A DNA stretch of 9,656 nt from Phycisphaerae bacterium. GTDB taxonomy: Bacteria > Planctomycetota > Phycisphaerae > Sedimentisphaerales > Anaerobacaceae. The position numbers and the translations under genes were made by a program. Where the stretch lies: assembly GCA_030609625.1 (NCBI GenBank), contig JAUWBX010000037.1, positions 1-9,656 on the forward strand. Reading direction: 5' to 3'. How positions within the stretch are numbered: position 1 is the first letter of the stretch; every line of letters starts with the position of its first letter. The notes under the pieces are model-generated. The model worked only from the letters and a program-made list of their open reading frames with translations. It was not told the DNA's origin and ran no database searches. Shown here piece by piece: positions 1-7,037 of this stretch.

Positions 1-554
1 AGTATCAGCCAGGCCCCTTCGTAAAAGCGGGCTGATACCGAAACAACGTTGGCGGCTCTATCAATAATGGGCAGCAATAGCAGGTTAAAAGAACGAGTTA
101 CCAGCGGTATGGGGTCGAGCAAACCAGTTTGCAAAGTGGCGGCGAGTGATGGGAAAGCGGCCATAAACAGGAAGAATATAAGGATGAAATATTTTATGCA
201 CTGGGCCTTTCGGTACTTGTTTAGCTGGATTTTTTGTGCTGTTGTTTTTTTACGGTTGCCGAGGTAGCCAACGAACTGGTGCAGGGCGCCGAAAGGACAA
301 ACCCAGCCGCAAAAGAACCGCCCGAATACTATTGTCAGTACAATCACAGCCAGTGCCCACAAGAGCGGCCAGTAGAGCGTGTGCGTAGTCAATACTGTGG
401 CGATTGCTACTAATGGGTCGAGCTGTAAAAACCAATTGACCGGCCAACCTCGCAATTGCCACAGTTTGTCGCCTACGGTGCTGACTACACAGAACCAGAC
501 AAACATCGAGAAAAAGAAGGCCTGGCTGATACGTCTAACTGTTACAATTTTCAT
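1..554 (-). CDS. 4Fe-4S polyferredoxin-type integral membrane protein (C-terminus beyond window)
   Basis: The frame is open from the ATG at 554 to the window edge, giving 184 residues with no stop. Hydrophobic segments lie at about residues 11-27, 46-58, 62-79 and 121-138. Between the third and fourth is GRFFCGWVCPFGAL (residues 78-91), the C-x3-C-P-x-G signature of Fer4_5-type membrane ferredoxins such as NapH, NosR and CcoG, followed by a basic loop. Family knowledge suggests it passes electrons between membrane or cytoplasmic donors and envelope acceptors; further cysteines expected for complete clusters would lie outside the window. It is the last visible gene of a minus-strand operon, 33 bases after the DUF4832 gene. 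The ribosome site is weak, and an in-frame GTG at 560 is an alternative start. The class is fairly certain; the partner and pathway are unknown. Confidence 0.85.
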   Translation of the reverse strand, partial: MKIVTVRRISQAFFFSMFVWFCVVSTVGDKLWQLRGWPVNWFLQLDPLVAIATVLTTHTLYWPLLWALAVIVLTIVFGRFFCGWVCPFGALHQFVGYLGNRKKTTAQKIQLNKYRKAQCIKYFILIFFLFMAAFPSLAATLQTGLLDPIPLVTRSFNLLLLPIIDRAANVVSVSARFYEGAWLI

Positions 555-587
555 AATCACGCTTTCAGAGCTGTGAAAGTTGAGCAC

Positions 588-2000
588 TTAGTTTCGAATC
601 TTTATTTTTCCAAGGTAATACCAGCCATCCGGCTGTTTTCCGGATATTGCAAGTTTAACTTTAGGCTCTTTGGACAGCGGGTCGAGAATGCCGATTTGCA
701 GGTCGTATTCTCCCGGAGACATATTAGATGGAACCAAAACTGTGTCGTCATAAAAATTGTCGCCCGGCAGCCAAGTTCTGATATCGGCATCGGTAACTAA
801 TATTTCAGTTTTCTCATCGTTTTTGAGACGAAGAGCAAGAGGAAATTTTTTGTAACACGGTGCAACACCCTTGTTTTCCCACCATGAAGTGAAAGACAGT
901 TCACTGTTTGGATTTATGGTCGCCGGGTACGTAAACTTGCGAAGCACAAATCTGTATCCCATTTTCCTGAGCCACCTATTGACCGAAGGCCACCATTCCT
1001 TCGGCACGGGCGAGGATTTAGCGTTGAAAGAAGAAATGTGCCACTTGAGCGACTCATCGATAATGTGGTCAACGTCCCAGCCCATATCTTTCCAGTGCCG
1101 CATCACCCAGCATACCTCAAGCGTTACCGGGGCCTTTTTCCAGGCCTCCCAAACACCAAAGTTGATGATTGCCTGCGGATAACGATCGTTCATGTGCGAC
1201 CAGGTGGGACTGAACCCTCCCATATCTCCGAGACAATCGACCCTCCAGCCAACGTCGGCCCTGGAAAGCGCGTAGCTGTTTGTTTTCTCATCGGTGAGGA
1301 GCATAACAAGATGTGTTTTTTTAAAGGAGTCGATATAGGCATCGACCAGTGCCTGCCTTGTTTTGTGCGTCAATAGAGCGGAGCCTGCACCTTCACCCCA
1401 GGCCCCGACAATCGCGGCGTCCACGCTTTCGAGGTCCGGGTGTCCGTCGTAGCGTTTGCCGAGAGTTCTTATCATATTTGTGAAATACTTGACGTACCGT
1501 GGGTCTTCAGGGTCAACCCGCCACTTCTTCACCGGCAAATCTTTCCTCTTGCCGACCATTTCACGATACCAGTCCGGGACATCATTTTGAGTCCCTGTTC
1601 CGTATGGTGCTATGCGCAGCATCAGAGTCTGGCCTCGCTGGCGGGCTGTTTTTAGGGCTTTATCTATCAAGTCCCATCGATATTTGTGCATTTGCGGCTC
1701 GATGAACTTCCAATAAACTCGGAAATACGCTATCGTCGTCATCGGATGGTCTTTGTTTTCCAAATTCCCATCAAATTCCTGATAAACGATAGGCTTGCCC
1801 TCGGTCCAACCTTTAGCTACATTTAAATCATCGCCGTTGAATCTCTGAAATGTCATAAAGCCGACTCCGGGATTTAGCAGGATGTCGTCAATTTCCTTTG
1901 GCCGAACGATAACTGTTTCCTGGGCAAAGGCCGGAACAAAGGAGGCTGCGGTTAATATGATTGTAATTGAAACGACTGCGATTAAACGTGAAATACTCAT
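588..2000 (-). CDS. Secreted DUF4832 protein with glycoside-hydrolase-like barrel
   Basis: This 470-residue protein begins with a Sec-type signal peptide (hydrophobic residues about 5-25, likely cleavage after AFA at 24-26). Residues about 40-320 resemble a (beta/alpha)8 barrel of the GH42-like kind: an NPGVGF motif (43-48), a FRVYWKFIEP segment (93-102), a LRIAPYG strand (128-134) and GAWGEG (199-204), whose Glu203 sits where such barrels carry a catalytic acid. Residues about 350-470 match the DUF4832 C-terminal beta domain (SWWENKGVAPCY at 372-383). The start ATG overlaps the TGA of the upstream DUF362 gene by four bases (ATGA), with GAGG about ten bases upstream, so the two are probably translationally coupled. 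A role on an extracellular glycan is an inference; no substrate can be named and enzymatic activity is not proven. The family assignment is good, the function weak. Confidence 0.8.
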   Translation of the reverse strand: MSISRLIAVVSITIILTAASFVPAFAQETVIVRPKEIDDILLNPGVGFMTFQRFNGDDLNVAKGWTEGKPIVYQEFDGNLENKDHPMTTIAYFRVYWKFIEPQMHKYRWDLIDKALKTARQRGQTLMLRIAPYGTGTQNDVPDWYREMVGKRKDLPVKKWRVDPEDPRYVKYFTNMIRTLGKRYDGHPDLESVDAAIVGAWGEGAGSALLTHKTRQALVDAYIDSFKKTHLVMLLTDEKTNSYALSRADVGWRVDCLGDMGGFSPTWSHMNDRYPQAIINFGVWEAWKKAPVTLEVCWVMRHWKDMGWDVDHIIDESLKWHISSFNAKSSPVPKEWWPSVNRWLRKMGYRFVLRKFTYPATINPNSELSFTSWWENKGVAPCYKKFPLALRLKNDEKTEILVTDADIRTWLPGDNFYDDTVLVPSNMSPGEYDLQIGILDPLSKEPKVKLAISGKQPDGWYYLGKIKIRN

Positions 2001-3004
2001 GATAACTTTTCCTCAAACTTTATTTGAATTGGCTTGAGTGATTCATAATTGGTTGTTCCTGCGCCGGCTTTTTCGGCTTTTGTAAGGTAAGGCAAGTCTG
2101 AGACCTTTAGGTTCAGCAGGCTACACCCGTAGGAATCAGCCGCTACCATATCGCAGCTTGCGACCAAAGTATTTGCACGTTTCAAATCTGAGACGGAGCC
2201 TCCGGTCGGGCCGTTCGTCATCATAACTTCGGTGCCGTCCAGTATCACCAACGTTGGCTTTACCATCATAGGCAACTCGGCAATAATGGTGTTAATATCC
2301 TGATGAAAGATGTTTCGTCTGCCGCCCAGAAGGCCGTACCAGTTCTTCATACTCATCGAAGCTCCGGCCCTGGCGTGGTCCTTTACCGGCGAGATGCCAA
2401 TCAATTTATCGACCTTTTCAAATGGTCCAAAGAATACGGGCCAATTTCTAATGAGCTTACCACCTTCGAGAGTAGTGTGCCTAAACAGATGGGCCTTTGG
2501 GAGTACGACTTTGGCGCCAGCCTGGCTTGCGGCCTTGCCAATGCCGCTTAATGTAAAACAGCTTGCAGGGTCATTGATTGGATTGTCGGTAACGATGACC
2601 TGTTTTGCACCTGCTTTGCAGCACAGCCGCACCACTTCGGCCACGAGTTCAGGATGTGCTGTAGCTCCGAGCATCGGCGATGAAGCAAATGCAACGTTAG
2701 GCTTTATCGCAACTATTTCGCCTTGCTTGACGAATCTTTCTATACCGCCGAGTAATTCTATTGCCTTGTTGACGGCTGCTTTTCTGTCGGAGCCTTCGAT
2801 GATGCTGATAGTCTGGCCGAGTTTGTCCGGTACCCGGAAGTCCGGCAAAGTAACGAGTGATTCGGCATCGATACCGGTTGTGGGGCCATATCTATCATAG
2901 AGTTGATAAGAAATTAGACCGGCGGCGGCGATTGAAGCTCCAGCTTTTCCGGCACGGGTTAAAAACTGCCTTCGCCCAAAATTTTGAACATTTTGCTCAG
3001 TCAT
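1997..3004 (-). CDS. DUF362 domain protein with twin-arginine signal
   Basis: This 335-residue protein opens with a Tat signal: the twin arginines at 11-12 lie in GRRQFLTRAG (10-19), followed by a mildly hydrophobic Ala/Gly-rich stretch (20-34). The rest (about 55-330) is a DUF362 domain: a GEIVAIKPN strand, an HPELVAEVVRLC helix, an IVTDNP segment and a late SCDMVAADSYG motif. DUF362 proteins are often linked to iron-sulfur proteins, and many carry a ferredoxin domain; none is present here, but a membrane 4Fe-4S protein lies two genes downstream. The Tat signal implies folded export, possibly with a bound cofactor, and tatAC is divergently encoded about 1.5 kb away. The ribosome site upstream of the ATG is poor. 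The stop overlaps the next gene's start by four bases. The biochemical function is unknown. Confidence 0.85.
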   Translation of the reverse strand: MTEQNVQNFGRRQFLTRAGKAGASIAAAGLISYQLYDRYGPTTGIDAESLVTLPDFRVPDKLGQTISIIEGSDRKAAVNKAIELLGGIERFVKQGEIVAIKPNVAFASSPMLGATAHPELVAEVVRLCCKAGAKQVIVTDNPINDPASCFTLSGIGKAASQAGAKVVLPKAHLFRHTTLEGGKLIRNWPVFFGPFEKVDKLIGISPVKDHARAGASMSMKNWYGLLGGRRNIFHQDINTIIAELPMMVKPTLVILDGTEVMMTNGPTGGSVSDLKRANTLVASCDMVAADSYGCSLLNLKVSDLPYLTKAEKAGAGTTNYESLKPIQIKFEEKLS

Positions 3005-3032
3005 TGTTTTCTGCTTTTACTACCTGCAATTA

Positions 3033-3124
3033 TCGTCATTCCCGCCCCGCATCGTGTGCGGGATAAACTCCAGCGGGAATCCAGTCTGAGAGGTCTGGAT
3101 TCCGCATCAAGTGCGGAATGACGA
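3033..3124. repeat. Two-hairpin palindromic element (REP/MITE-like)
   Basis: The element is bounded by 10-bp perfect inverted repeats, TCGTCATTCC (3033-3042) and GGAATGACGA (3115-3124). Inside are two hairpins. The first pairs ATTCCCGC (3038-3045) with GCGGGAAT (3073-3080) and has a smaller hairpin nested in its loop (CCCGCA 3046-3051 with TGCGGG 3057-3062). The second pairs ATTCCGCA (3099-3106) with TGCGGAAT (3112-3119). TCCAG and CTGGA flank a 10-base spacer (3085-3094). The same plan recurs at 7067-7130. It occupies the gap upstream of the DUF362 start and could affect the operon transcript, but it carries no U-tract for classical termination. No flanking direct repeat was found. Confidence 0.85.
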
Positions 3125-3192
3125 CTCATCAAATCAAATCACCAGCAACAGAGCACCGACGGCGATACGAAAGTAAGAGATTCTTCACTTCG

Positions 3193-3276
3193 CTGCGCTC
3201 CGTTCAGAATGACAAGTTGCCTGCGCTCCGTTCATAACGACAAGTTATCTGCGCTCCCTTCAAAATGACAGTTCGT
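3193..3276. repeat. 28-bp tandem repeat, about three units, ending inside the DUF6599 gene
   Basis: Three units begin with CTGCGCTCC at 3193, 3221 and 3249 at an exact 28-base period. The first two differ at a few positions (for example CAGAATGACAAG against CATAACGACAAG); the third is more diverged and matches for about its first 22 bases (CAAAATGACA). A left flank, GATTCTTCACTTCG, extends the first unit. Read on the minus strand the unit resembles the widespread TCATTCTGAACGGAGCGCAG family of bacterial intergenic repeats. The third unit overlaps the last codons and the stop of the DUF6599 gene. There are no unique spacers, so this is not a CRISPR array. Confidence 0.85.
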
Positions 3277-4291
3277 CTTTTCTGAGTTTGTCAAACAGTC
3301 TGGCTGCTAATTCTTCTGCGAACCTTTGATTTTCGGCTTCATGAATGCCACCGACAAACGGCCCTATTGCAAAAATAATTTCAGTGGTGTCGTAGAAATC
3401 AAGAACTTTGGCCCCAATGTCTTTAAGTGTTTTGTTGGCTGTGGGTTTATCTACGGCGTCGTTTTCAATCAGGAAATTATAATAGCTTTCAGCAGTAGTC
3501 CGGGCATCCCGCGGGTCAGGACGCTTGCTAAGAAATGTGGTAATTGACTGGTCGCCGAGCTTGTACCGGCAAGTAAAAATATCGGTGAATCCGTCAAATC
3601 CAAAGGCGTTTGCCAGGTATAATTTGAAACTGCCCGGAATAAAATCTTCCTCTGGAAATAAAGCAAACTCGGTAATCTTCGCATCATCGACAATTTTCTG
3701 GCTCGCGAATTTCACGGCGATTTCCGCCATTGCTTTATCCAGAGCAACAGATTCGGTCGAGCCGATTAACTCAACATAAAAGTTGCCGTGCACGAAATAC
3801 AATCCATTACTGGTCCTGTAACAGGGCTGGGGCCTGGCAAAAGCGAACATCAGGGCATCGGCCCTTTTTTGTACACTGTAAATGGAAAACGCATTTCTGA
3901 TGGCAGCCATATCAAAAACGAAAAGCTCCATCCACAGAGACTCGTCATTTTTACTGATAAATCGCCGGGTAAATAATTTCACAAAGCCGGATTCGGTATA
4001 AGAAGGGGCTTTGCCGTTAATCTTTTCGTAAAGATTTCCAGCGTCATACGTTTCAATTTCTGAAAATTCTTTGAATCCGTCGGGCGTCAGGGCGTCTAAG
4101 GCCGGTTCCTGCGTGTTTGGTTCTATTTGTTCCGATAATGGGCCTGCGGTGGTTGTATCAATGCCAAACCGAACCATATCCACATCGAACTGCCTTATGA
4201 ATACCCCTATGCCGATAAGAAGAAGGAGCGTTAATAGAAAGACACTTATGGCAGATTCGAGACGTTTATTTCGGCCGGGAACCAAACTCAT
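3260..4291 (-). CDS. DUF6599 family membrane-anchored protein
   Basis: From the ATG at 4291 the product has 343 residues. An upstream in-frame TTG at 4312 is less likely, because GGAG lies six bases before the ATG and the TTG has no such site. The N-terminus has one hydrophobic helix (about 14-33) after a short basic segment, so it is probably a signal anchor exposing the rest outside the cytoplasm. The body carries the pattern I recognise as DUF6599: an aromatic, YDAGNLYEKINGKA-like segment (82-95), then alternating strands and helices to the end. No catalytic motif is evident. It is the first gene of the minus-strand operon, downstream of the promoter at 4339-4367. The final residues and the TGA stop fall inside the third unit of a 28-bp repeat, so the original C-terminus may have been altered. 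The family call is moderately sure; the function is unknown. Confidence 0.75.
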   Translation of the reverse strand: MSLVPGRNKRLESAISVFLLTLLLLIGIGVFIRQFDVDMVRFGIDTTTAGPLSEQIEPNTQEPALDALTPDGFKEFSEIETYDAGNLYEKINGKAPSYTESGFVKLFTRRFISKNDESLWMELFVFDMAAIRNAFSIYSVQKRADALMFAFARPQPCYRTSNGLYFVHGNFYVELIGSTESVALDKAMAEIAVKFASQKIVDDAKITEFALFPEEDFIPGSFKLYLANAFGFDGFTDIFTCRYKLGDQSITTFLSKRPDPRDARTTAESYYNFLIENDAVDKPTANKTLKDIGAKVLDFYDTTEIIFAIGPFVGGIHEAENQRFAEELAARLFDKLRKDELSF

Positions 4292-4338
4292 GGCCAACTC
4301 CAATAAAAACAATTTACTTGACCCTAAAACCAGGATGG

Positions 4339-4367
4339 ATTATACTTTGTGTTGGTGCTCGTGTAAA
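4339..4367 (-). promoter_or_regulatory. Sigma-70-type promoter of the DUF6599-DUF362-DUF4832-ferredoxin operon
   Basis: On the minus strand, TTTACA (4367-4362, five of six consensus bases) and TATAAT (4344-4339, perfect) are separated by exactly 17 bases. The expected start of transcription is near 4332, leaving a leader of about 40 bases to the ATG at 4291. It diverges from the tatA promoter about 50 bases away. Confidence 0.7.
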
Positions 4368-4396
4368 TTAAATTTAATGCATTGTTATTGTTATTA

Positions 4397-4425
4397 TTGA
4401 CAAAAAACCAAGGTCGCGTTATAAT
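4397..4425 (+). promoter_or_regulatory. Perfect-consensus sigma-70-type promoter of tatA
   Basis: TTGACA (4397-4402) and TATAAT (4420-4425) are both perfect, with a 17-base spacer. Transcription should begin near 4432, giving a leader of about 24 bases that contains AAGGAG (4442-4447), eight bases before the tatA ATG. Such a match predicts strong constitutive expression if the host's main sigma factor has standard specificity. Confidence 0.8.
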
Positions 4426-4455
4426 ACTGCGATAGACGAATAAGGAGACTATAAA

Positions 4456-4725
4456 ATGACTGAATATATGCAATATCTGGGGTTTTGGACGCCTGGTCCG
4501 TTTGAGCTTGTCATTATTCTTATTATCGCGGTGCTTCTATTCGGCAGACGGCTGCCCGAGATTGCCCGCGGTCTGGGTAAGAGTCTGACCGAGTTCAAGA
4601 AGGGAGTTAGTGAAGTAGAAGAAACCAAGGATGATTTGATTAGTGACGTAAAGAAGATAAAGGACGATGTCGTAGAAGAGGTCAAGGATGCCGCCGGGTT
4701 GGATAAATCCGAGACCATGAGCTAA
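4456..4725 (+). CDS. tatA: Twin-arginine translocase subunit TatA
   Basis: This 89-residue protein has the TatA layout: a short N-terminal segment, one membrane helix (about 14-29), the FG hinge (29-30), then RRLPEIARGLGKSLTEFKKG (31-50), the amphipathic helix with the conserved LPEI, GK and EFKKG positions, and an acidic/lysine-rich charged tail. TatA oligomers form the size-adjustable pathway for folded twin-arginine proteins across the cytoplasmic membrane, recruited by TatC. The length is typical. The LPEI/GK/EFKKG pattern fits TatA better than TatB, and no tatB is visible, so TatA may serve both roles as in minimal TatAC systems. The start is fixed by AAGGAG eight bases upstream. It is the first gene of a plus-strand operon, with tatC 45 bases downstream. 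Confidence 0.95.
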   Translation: MTEYMQYLGFWTPGPFELVIILIIAVLLFGRRLPEIARGLGKSLTEFKKGVSEVEETKDDLISDVKKIKDDVVEEVKDAAGLDKSETMS

Positions 4726-4770
4726 CACGCCAGAGCTGAAAGTTTCTTCAGACTCGCCTTACAGATTAAA

Positions 4771-5550
4771 ATGGGCAAGACCAAAAAGAAGAAGAAACAA
4801 GACCCCCTCGATAGCACTATGAGTCTGGGCGACCACCTTGAGGAATTGCGCTCGCGCTTGATTCTTGCACTGATTGGGCTGGGGATTGGTGCGGTCATTT
4901 GCCTTGTTTTCTGTTCAAAAATAATAACCTTTATCGAAGGACCATATATCGGGGTTATGGGTGAAGGTGCCCGCCTGCAAACACTTGCCCCTGCCGATGG
5001 TATCATCAGCTACATAAAAATTGCTTTAGTCTCAGGCCTGATACTATCATCATGGTGGGTCTTCTATCAGTTATGGATGTTTGTCGCCGCCGGACTTTAT
5101 TCGAATGAAAAACGTTATGTTCATCTGGCGGCACCTTTTTCGGCGGCGCTATTTGTGACAGGGGCTTTGTTCTTCATAATGGTAGTGGCGCCGCTCACAC
5201 TCGGTTTCCTTGTGAATTTCAACAAGAGAGTCCTCGGCGTCAGCTCCAATTTTACTTTCGCGAACTACATATCTTTTGTAACAATGCTGATGCTGGTTTT
5301 TGGCATTGCTTTTCAGACCCCGATAGCTATTTTCTTCTTAAACAAAACAGGTTTGGTCTCAGTCAAGACGTTGTGCAAGTCAAGAAAATTTGTTCTGCTT
5401 GGTATATTCGTAGTAGCTGCTATGGCCACTCCACCTGACATAATCTCTCAAATAACTCTCGGAATACCGTTGTATTTGCTGTTTGAATTGGGCATACTGC
5501 TGAGCTGGTTTTCAGAACGCAGGAAAAGGTCGAAAGGCGACCAGGGTTAA
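4771..5550 (+). CDS. tatC: Twin-arginine translocase subunit TatC
   Basis: This 259-residue protein has TatC features: a DHLEELRSRL cytoplasmic N-terminal motif (21-30), where Glu25 corresponds to the signal-binding Glu15 of E. coli TatC; six hydrophobic segments (about 31-52, 78-102, 120-145, 166-188, 207-220, 229-246); and the ATPPDIISQ motif (219-227) near the end. TatC recognises the twin-arginine motif and recruits TatA. In the fourth membrane segment FGIAFQTP (177-184) has Gln182 where E. coli has Glu170. The first 16 residues are very lysine-rich and add to the usual N-terminus; the in-frame ATG at 4819 (Met17) is an alternative start, and neither has a clear ribosome site. Tandem placement with tatA supports the call. 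Confidence 0.95.
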   Translation: MGKTKKKKKQDPLDSTMSLGDHLEELRSRLILALIGLGIGAVICLVFCSKIITFIEGPYIGVMGEGARLQTLAPADGIISYIKIALVSGLILSSWWVFYQLWMFVAAGLYSNEKRYVHLAAPFSAALFVTGALFFIMVVAPLTLGFLVNFNKRVLGVSSNFTFANYISFVTMLMLVFGIAFQTPIAIFFLNKTGLVSVKTLCKSRKFVLLGIFVVAAMATPPDIISQITLGIPLYLLFELGILLSWFSERRKRSKGDQG

Positions 5551-5590
5551 GTCTGACCACATCCTTTAATGCACATATTATTGCAGGTGT

Positions 5591-7036
5591 ATGTTAACGC
5601 TGATTAACACAAACAGAATGGTCCCACCGATAGGCCCAATTGCTCTGGACTATATTGCAGCAAGCGCCAGAAAAGGTGGGATTGATGTAGAGATAGTGGA
5701 TTTATGCTTAACTGATGACCCATTGAAAATGCTCCAGGAGCATTTCGCCGCCCATAGCCCGCAGTTGGTGGGGATATCGTTTCGCAATACGGATGATTGT
5801 TTTTGGCCGGGCGCTCAATGGTTTGTCCCTGACTTTGCTGAGACTATACGTGGAATACGAAATATGACCGATGCGCCAATCGTAATCGGCGGGGTCGGCT
5901 TTTCCATCTTTGCCCGGCGTATTGTCGAATATACCGGCGCCGACTTCGGAATTCGTGGTGACGGTGAGCAGGCAATAGTTTCACTTGTCAACGAATTACA
6001 GCAAACAAAACGCTTTGAGCATGTCGATGGACTAATTTGGCGATGCAATGGAGAGATTTACAGCAATCGGCCATCCTGGCCTGCGTTACTTTCTTTGCCG
6101 ACCAATCGCGACCAAGTCGATAATCTGACTTACTTCGAAAAAGGAGGTCAGTGCGGCCTTGAGACGAAACGCGGCTGCGACCGTGGATGCATTTATTGTG
6201 CCGACCCTTTAACTAAAGGCCCAACAATAAGACTCCGAGAGCCTTCAGAAGTCGCTGATGAGGCCCAATCGCTTATAGCCCAGGGAGTAGAGGTATTGCA
6301 CTTGTGCGACTCTGAATTCAACATCCCTCGAAAGCACGCATACGCGGTCTGTGAAGAGTTCGAGCGACGCTCGATTGGAAAAAGCTTAAACTGGTACACA
6401 TATATGGCGGTAGTTCCTTTCGACGCTGAGCTTGCCAAGGTTATGAGAAAAGCCGGCTGTATAGGTATTAACTTCACGGGTGATTCTGCGTGTCCTTTGA
6501 TGCTGAAGACTTATGGCCAACCTCACCTAAAGGACGACCTTGCTTTGGCGGTGCGTTTGTGCCGTGAGAATGGCATAAAGGTTATGATAGACTTACTGCT
6601 CGGTGGGCCGGGCGAAACGCCGGAAACAATCTCGCAGACAGTCGATTTCATTAAACAAATTGACCCTGATTGTGCAGGTGCGGCACTTGGCATAAGAGTC
6701 TATCCTGGCACACAAATGGCCAACCTGGTGGCAATCGAAGGCCCGCCGGAGACAAATCCTAATATCCACCGAAGGTACTCCGGGCCAGTCGATCTCTTCC
6801 GGCCAACTTTCTATATATCGCAGGCTTTAGGTCCGCAGCCGGCCAGGCTCATAAAGGATTTAATTGCCGGTGATAAAAGATTCTTTGAGCCAACAGAACA
6901 AACAGCCCCGGAAGCAACTGAGTGCGGGCAAGCCACCGACCATAATTACAATGATAATATGGAACTGGCAGAGGCAATCAAAAAAGGTGAGCGGGGAGCA
7001 TATTGGGATATTCTCCGCAAGCTTCGCGCTAACTAA
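5591..7036 (+). CDS. B12-binding-type radical SAM protein
   Basis: This protein has 481 residues. The N-terminal part (about 1-155) has the alternating strand/helix pattern and GGVGFS (100-105), FGIRGDGE (119-126) motifs of cobalamin-binding domains fused to radical SAM enzymes, but the base-off ligand motif DxHxxG is not seen. The radical SAM core starts at KRGCDRGCIYC (193-203), with Cys196, Cys200 and Cys203 binding the 4Fe-4S cluster, and continues through LGGPGETPET (337-346). It probably makes a 5'-deoxyadenosyl radical for a methylation or rearrangement; the substrate cannot be told, though the His-less N-terminal region recalls TsrM-like methyltransferases. It lies 40 bases after tatC, so co-transcription is likely, while a functional link to Tat is unproven. 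The ATG is preceded by AGGTG at very short spacing; a later ATG at 5618 is possible but would remove conserved-looking residues. Confidence 0.85.
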   Translation: MLTLINTNRMVPPIGPIALDYIAASARKGGIDVEIVDLCLTDDPLKMLQEHFAAHSPQLVGISFRNTDDCFWPGAQWFVPDFAETIRGIRNMTDAPIVIGGVGFSIFARRIVEYTGADFGIRGDGEQAIVSLVNELQQTKRFEHVDGLIWRCNGEIYSNRPSWPALLSLPTNRDQVDNLTYFEKGGQCGLETKRGCDRGCIYCADPLTKGPTIRLREPSEVADEAQSLIAQGVEVLHLCDSEFNIPRKHAYAVCEEFERRSIGKSLNWYTYMAVVPFDAELAKVMRKAGCIGINFTGDSACPLMLKTYGQPHLKDDLALAVRLCRENGIKVMIDLLLGGPGETPETISQTVDFIKQIDPDCAGAALGIRVYPGTQMANLVAIEGPPETNPNIHRRYSGPVDLFRPTFYISQALGPQPARLIKDLIAGDKRFFEPTEQTAPEATECGQATDHNYNDNMELAEAIKKGERGAYWDILRKLRAN

Positions 7037-7037
7037 T

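Noticed and set aside
250..462. A 70-codon minus-strand open frame near the left edge
   Set aside because: It is an out-of-frame shadow of the 4Fe-4S membrane protein, whose frame is open to the window edge with a clear Cys motif.
2310..2900. A 196-codon plus-strand open frame opposite the DUF362 gene
   Set aside because: It lies antisense to a well-supported gene and shows no family features.
3193..3276. Possible CRISPR array
   Set aside because: The units are strictly tandem with no intervening unique spacers, and no cas genes are nearby.
4292..4312. TTG start of the DUF6599 protein
   Set aside because: The ATG at 4291 is preceded by GGAG at six bases, while the TTG has no ribosome site.
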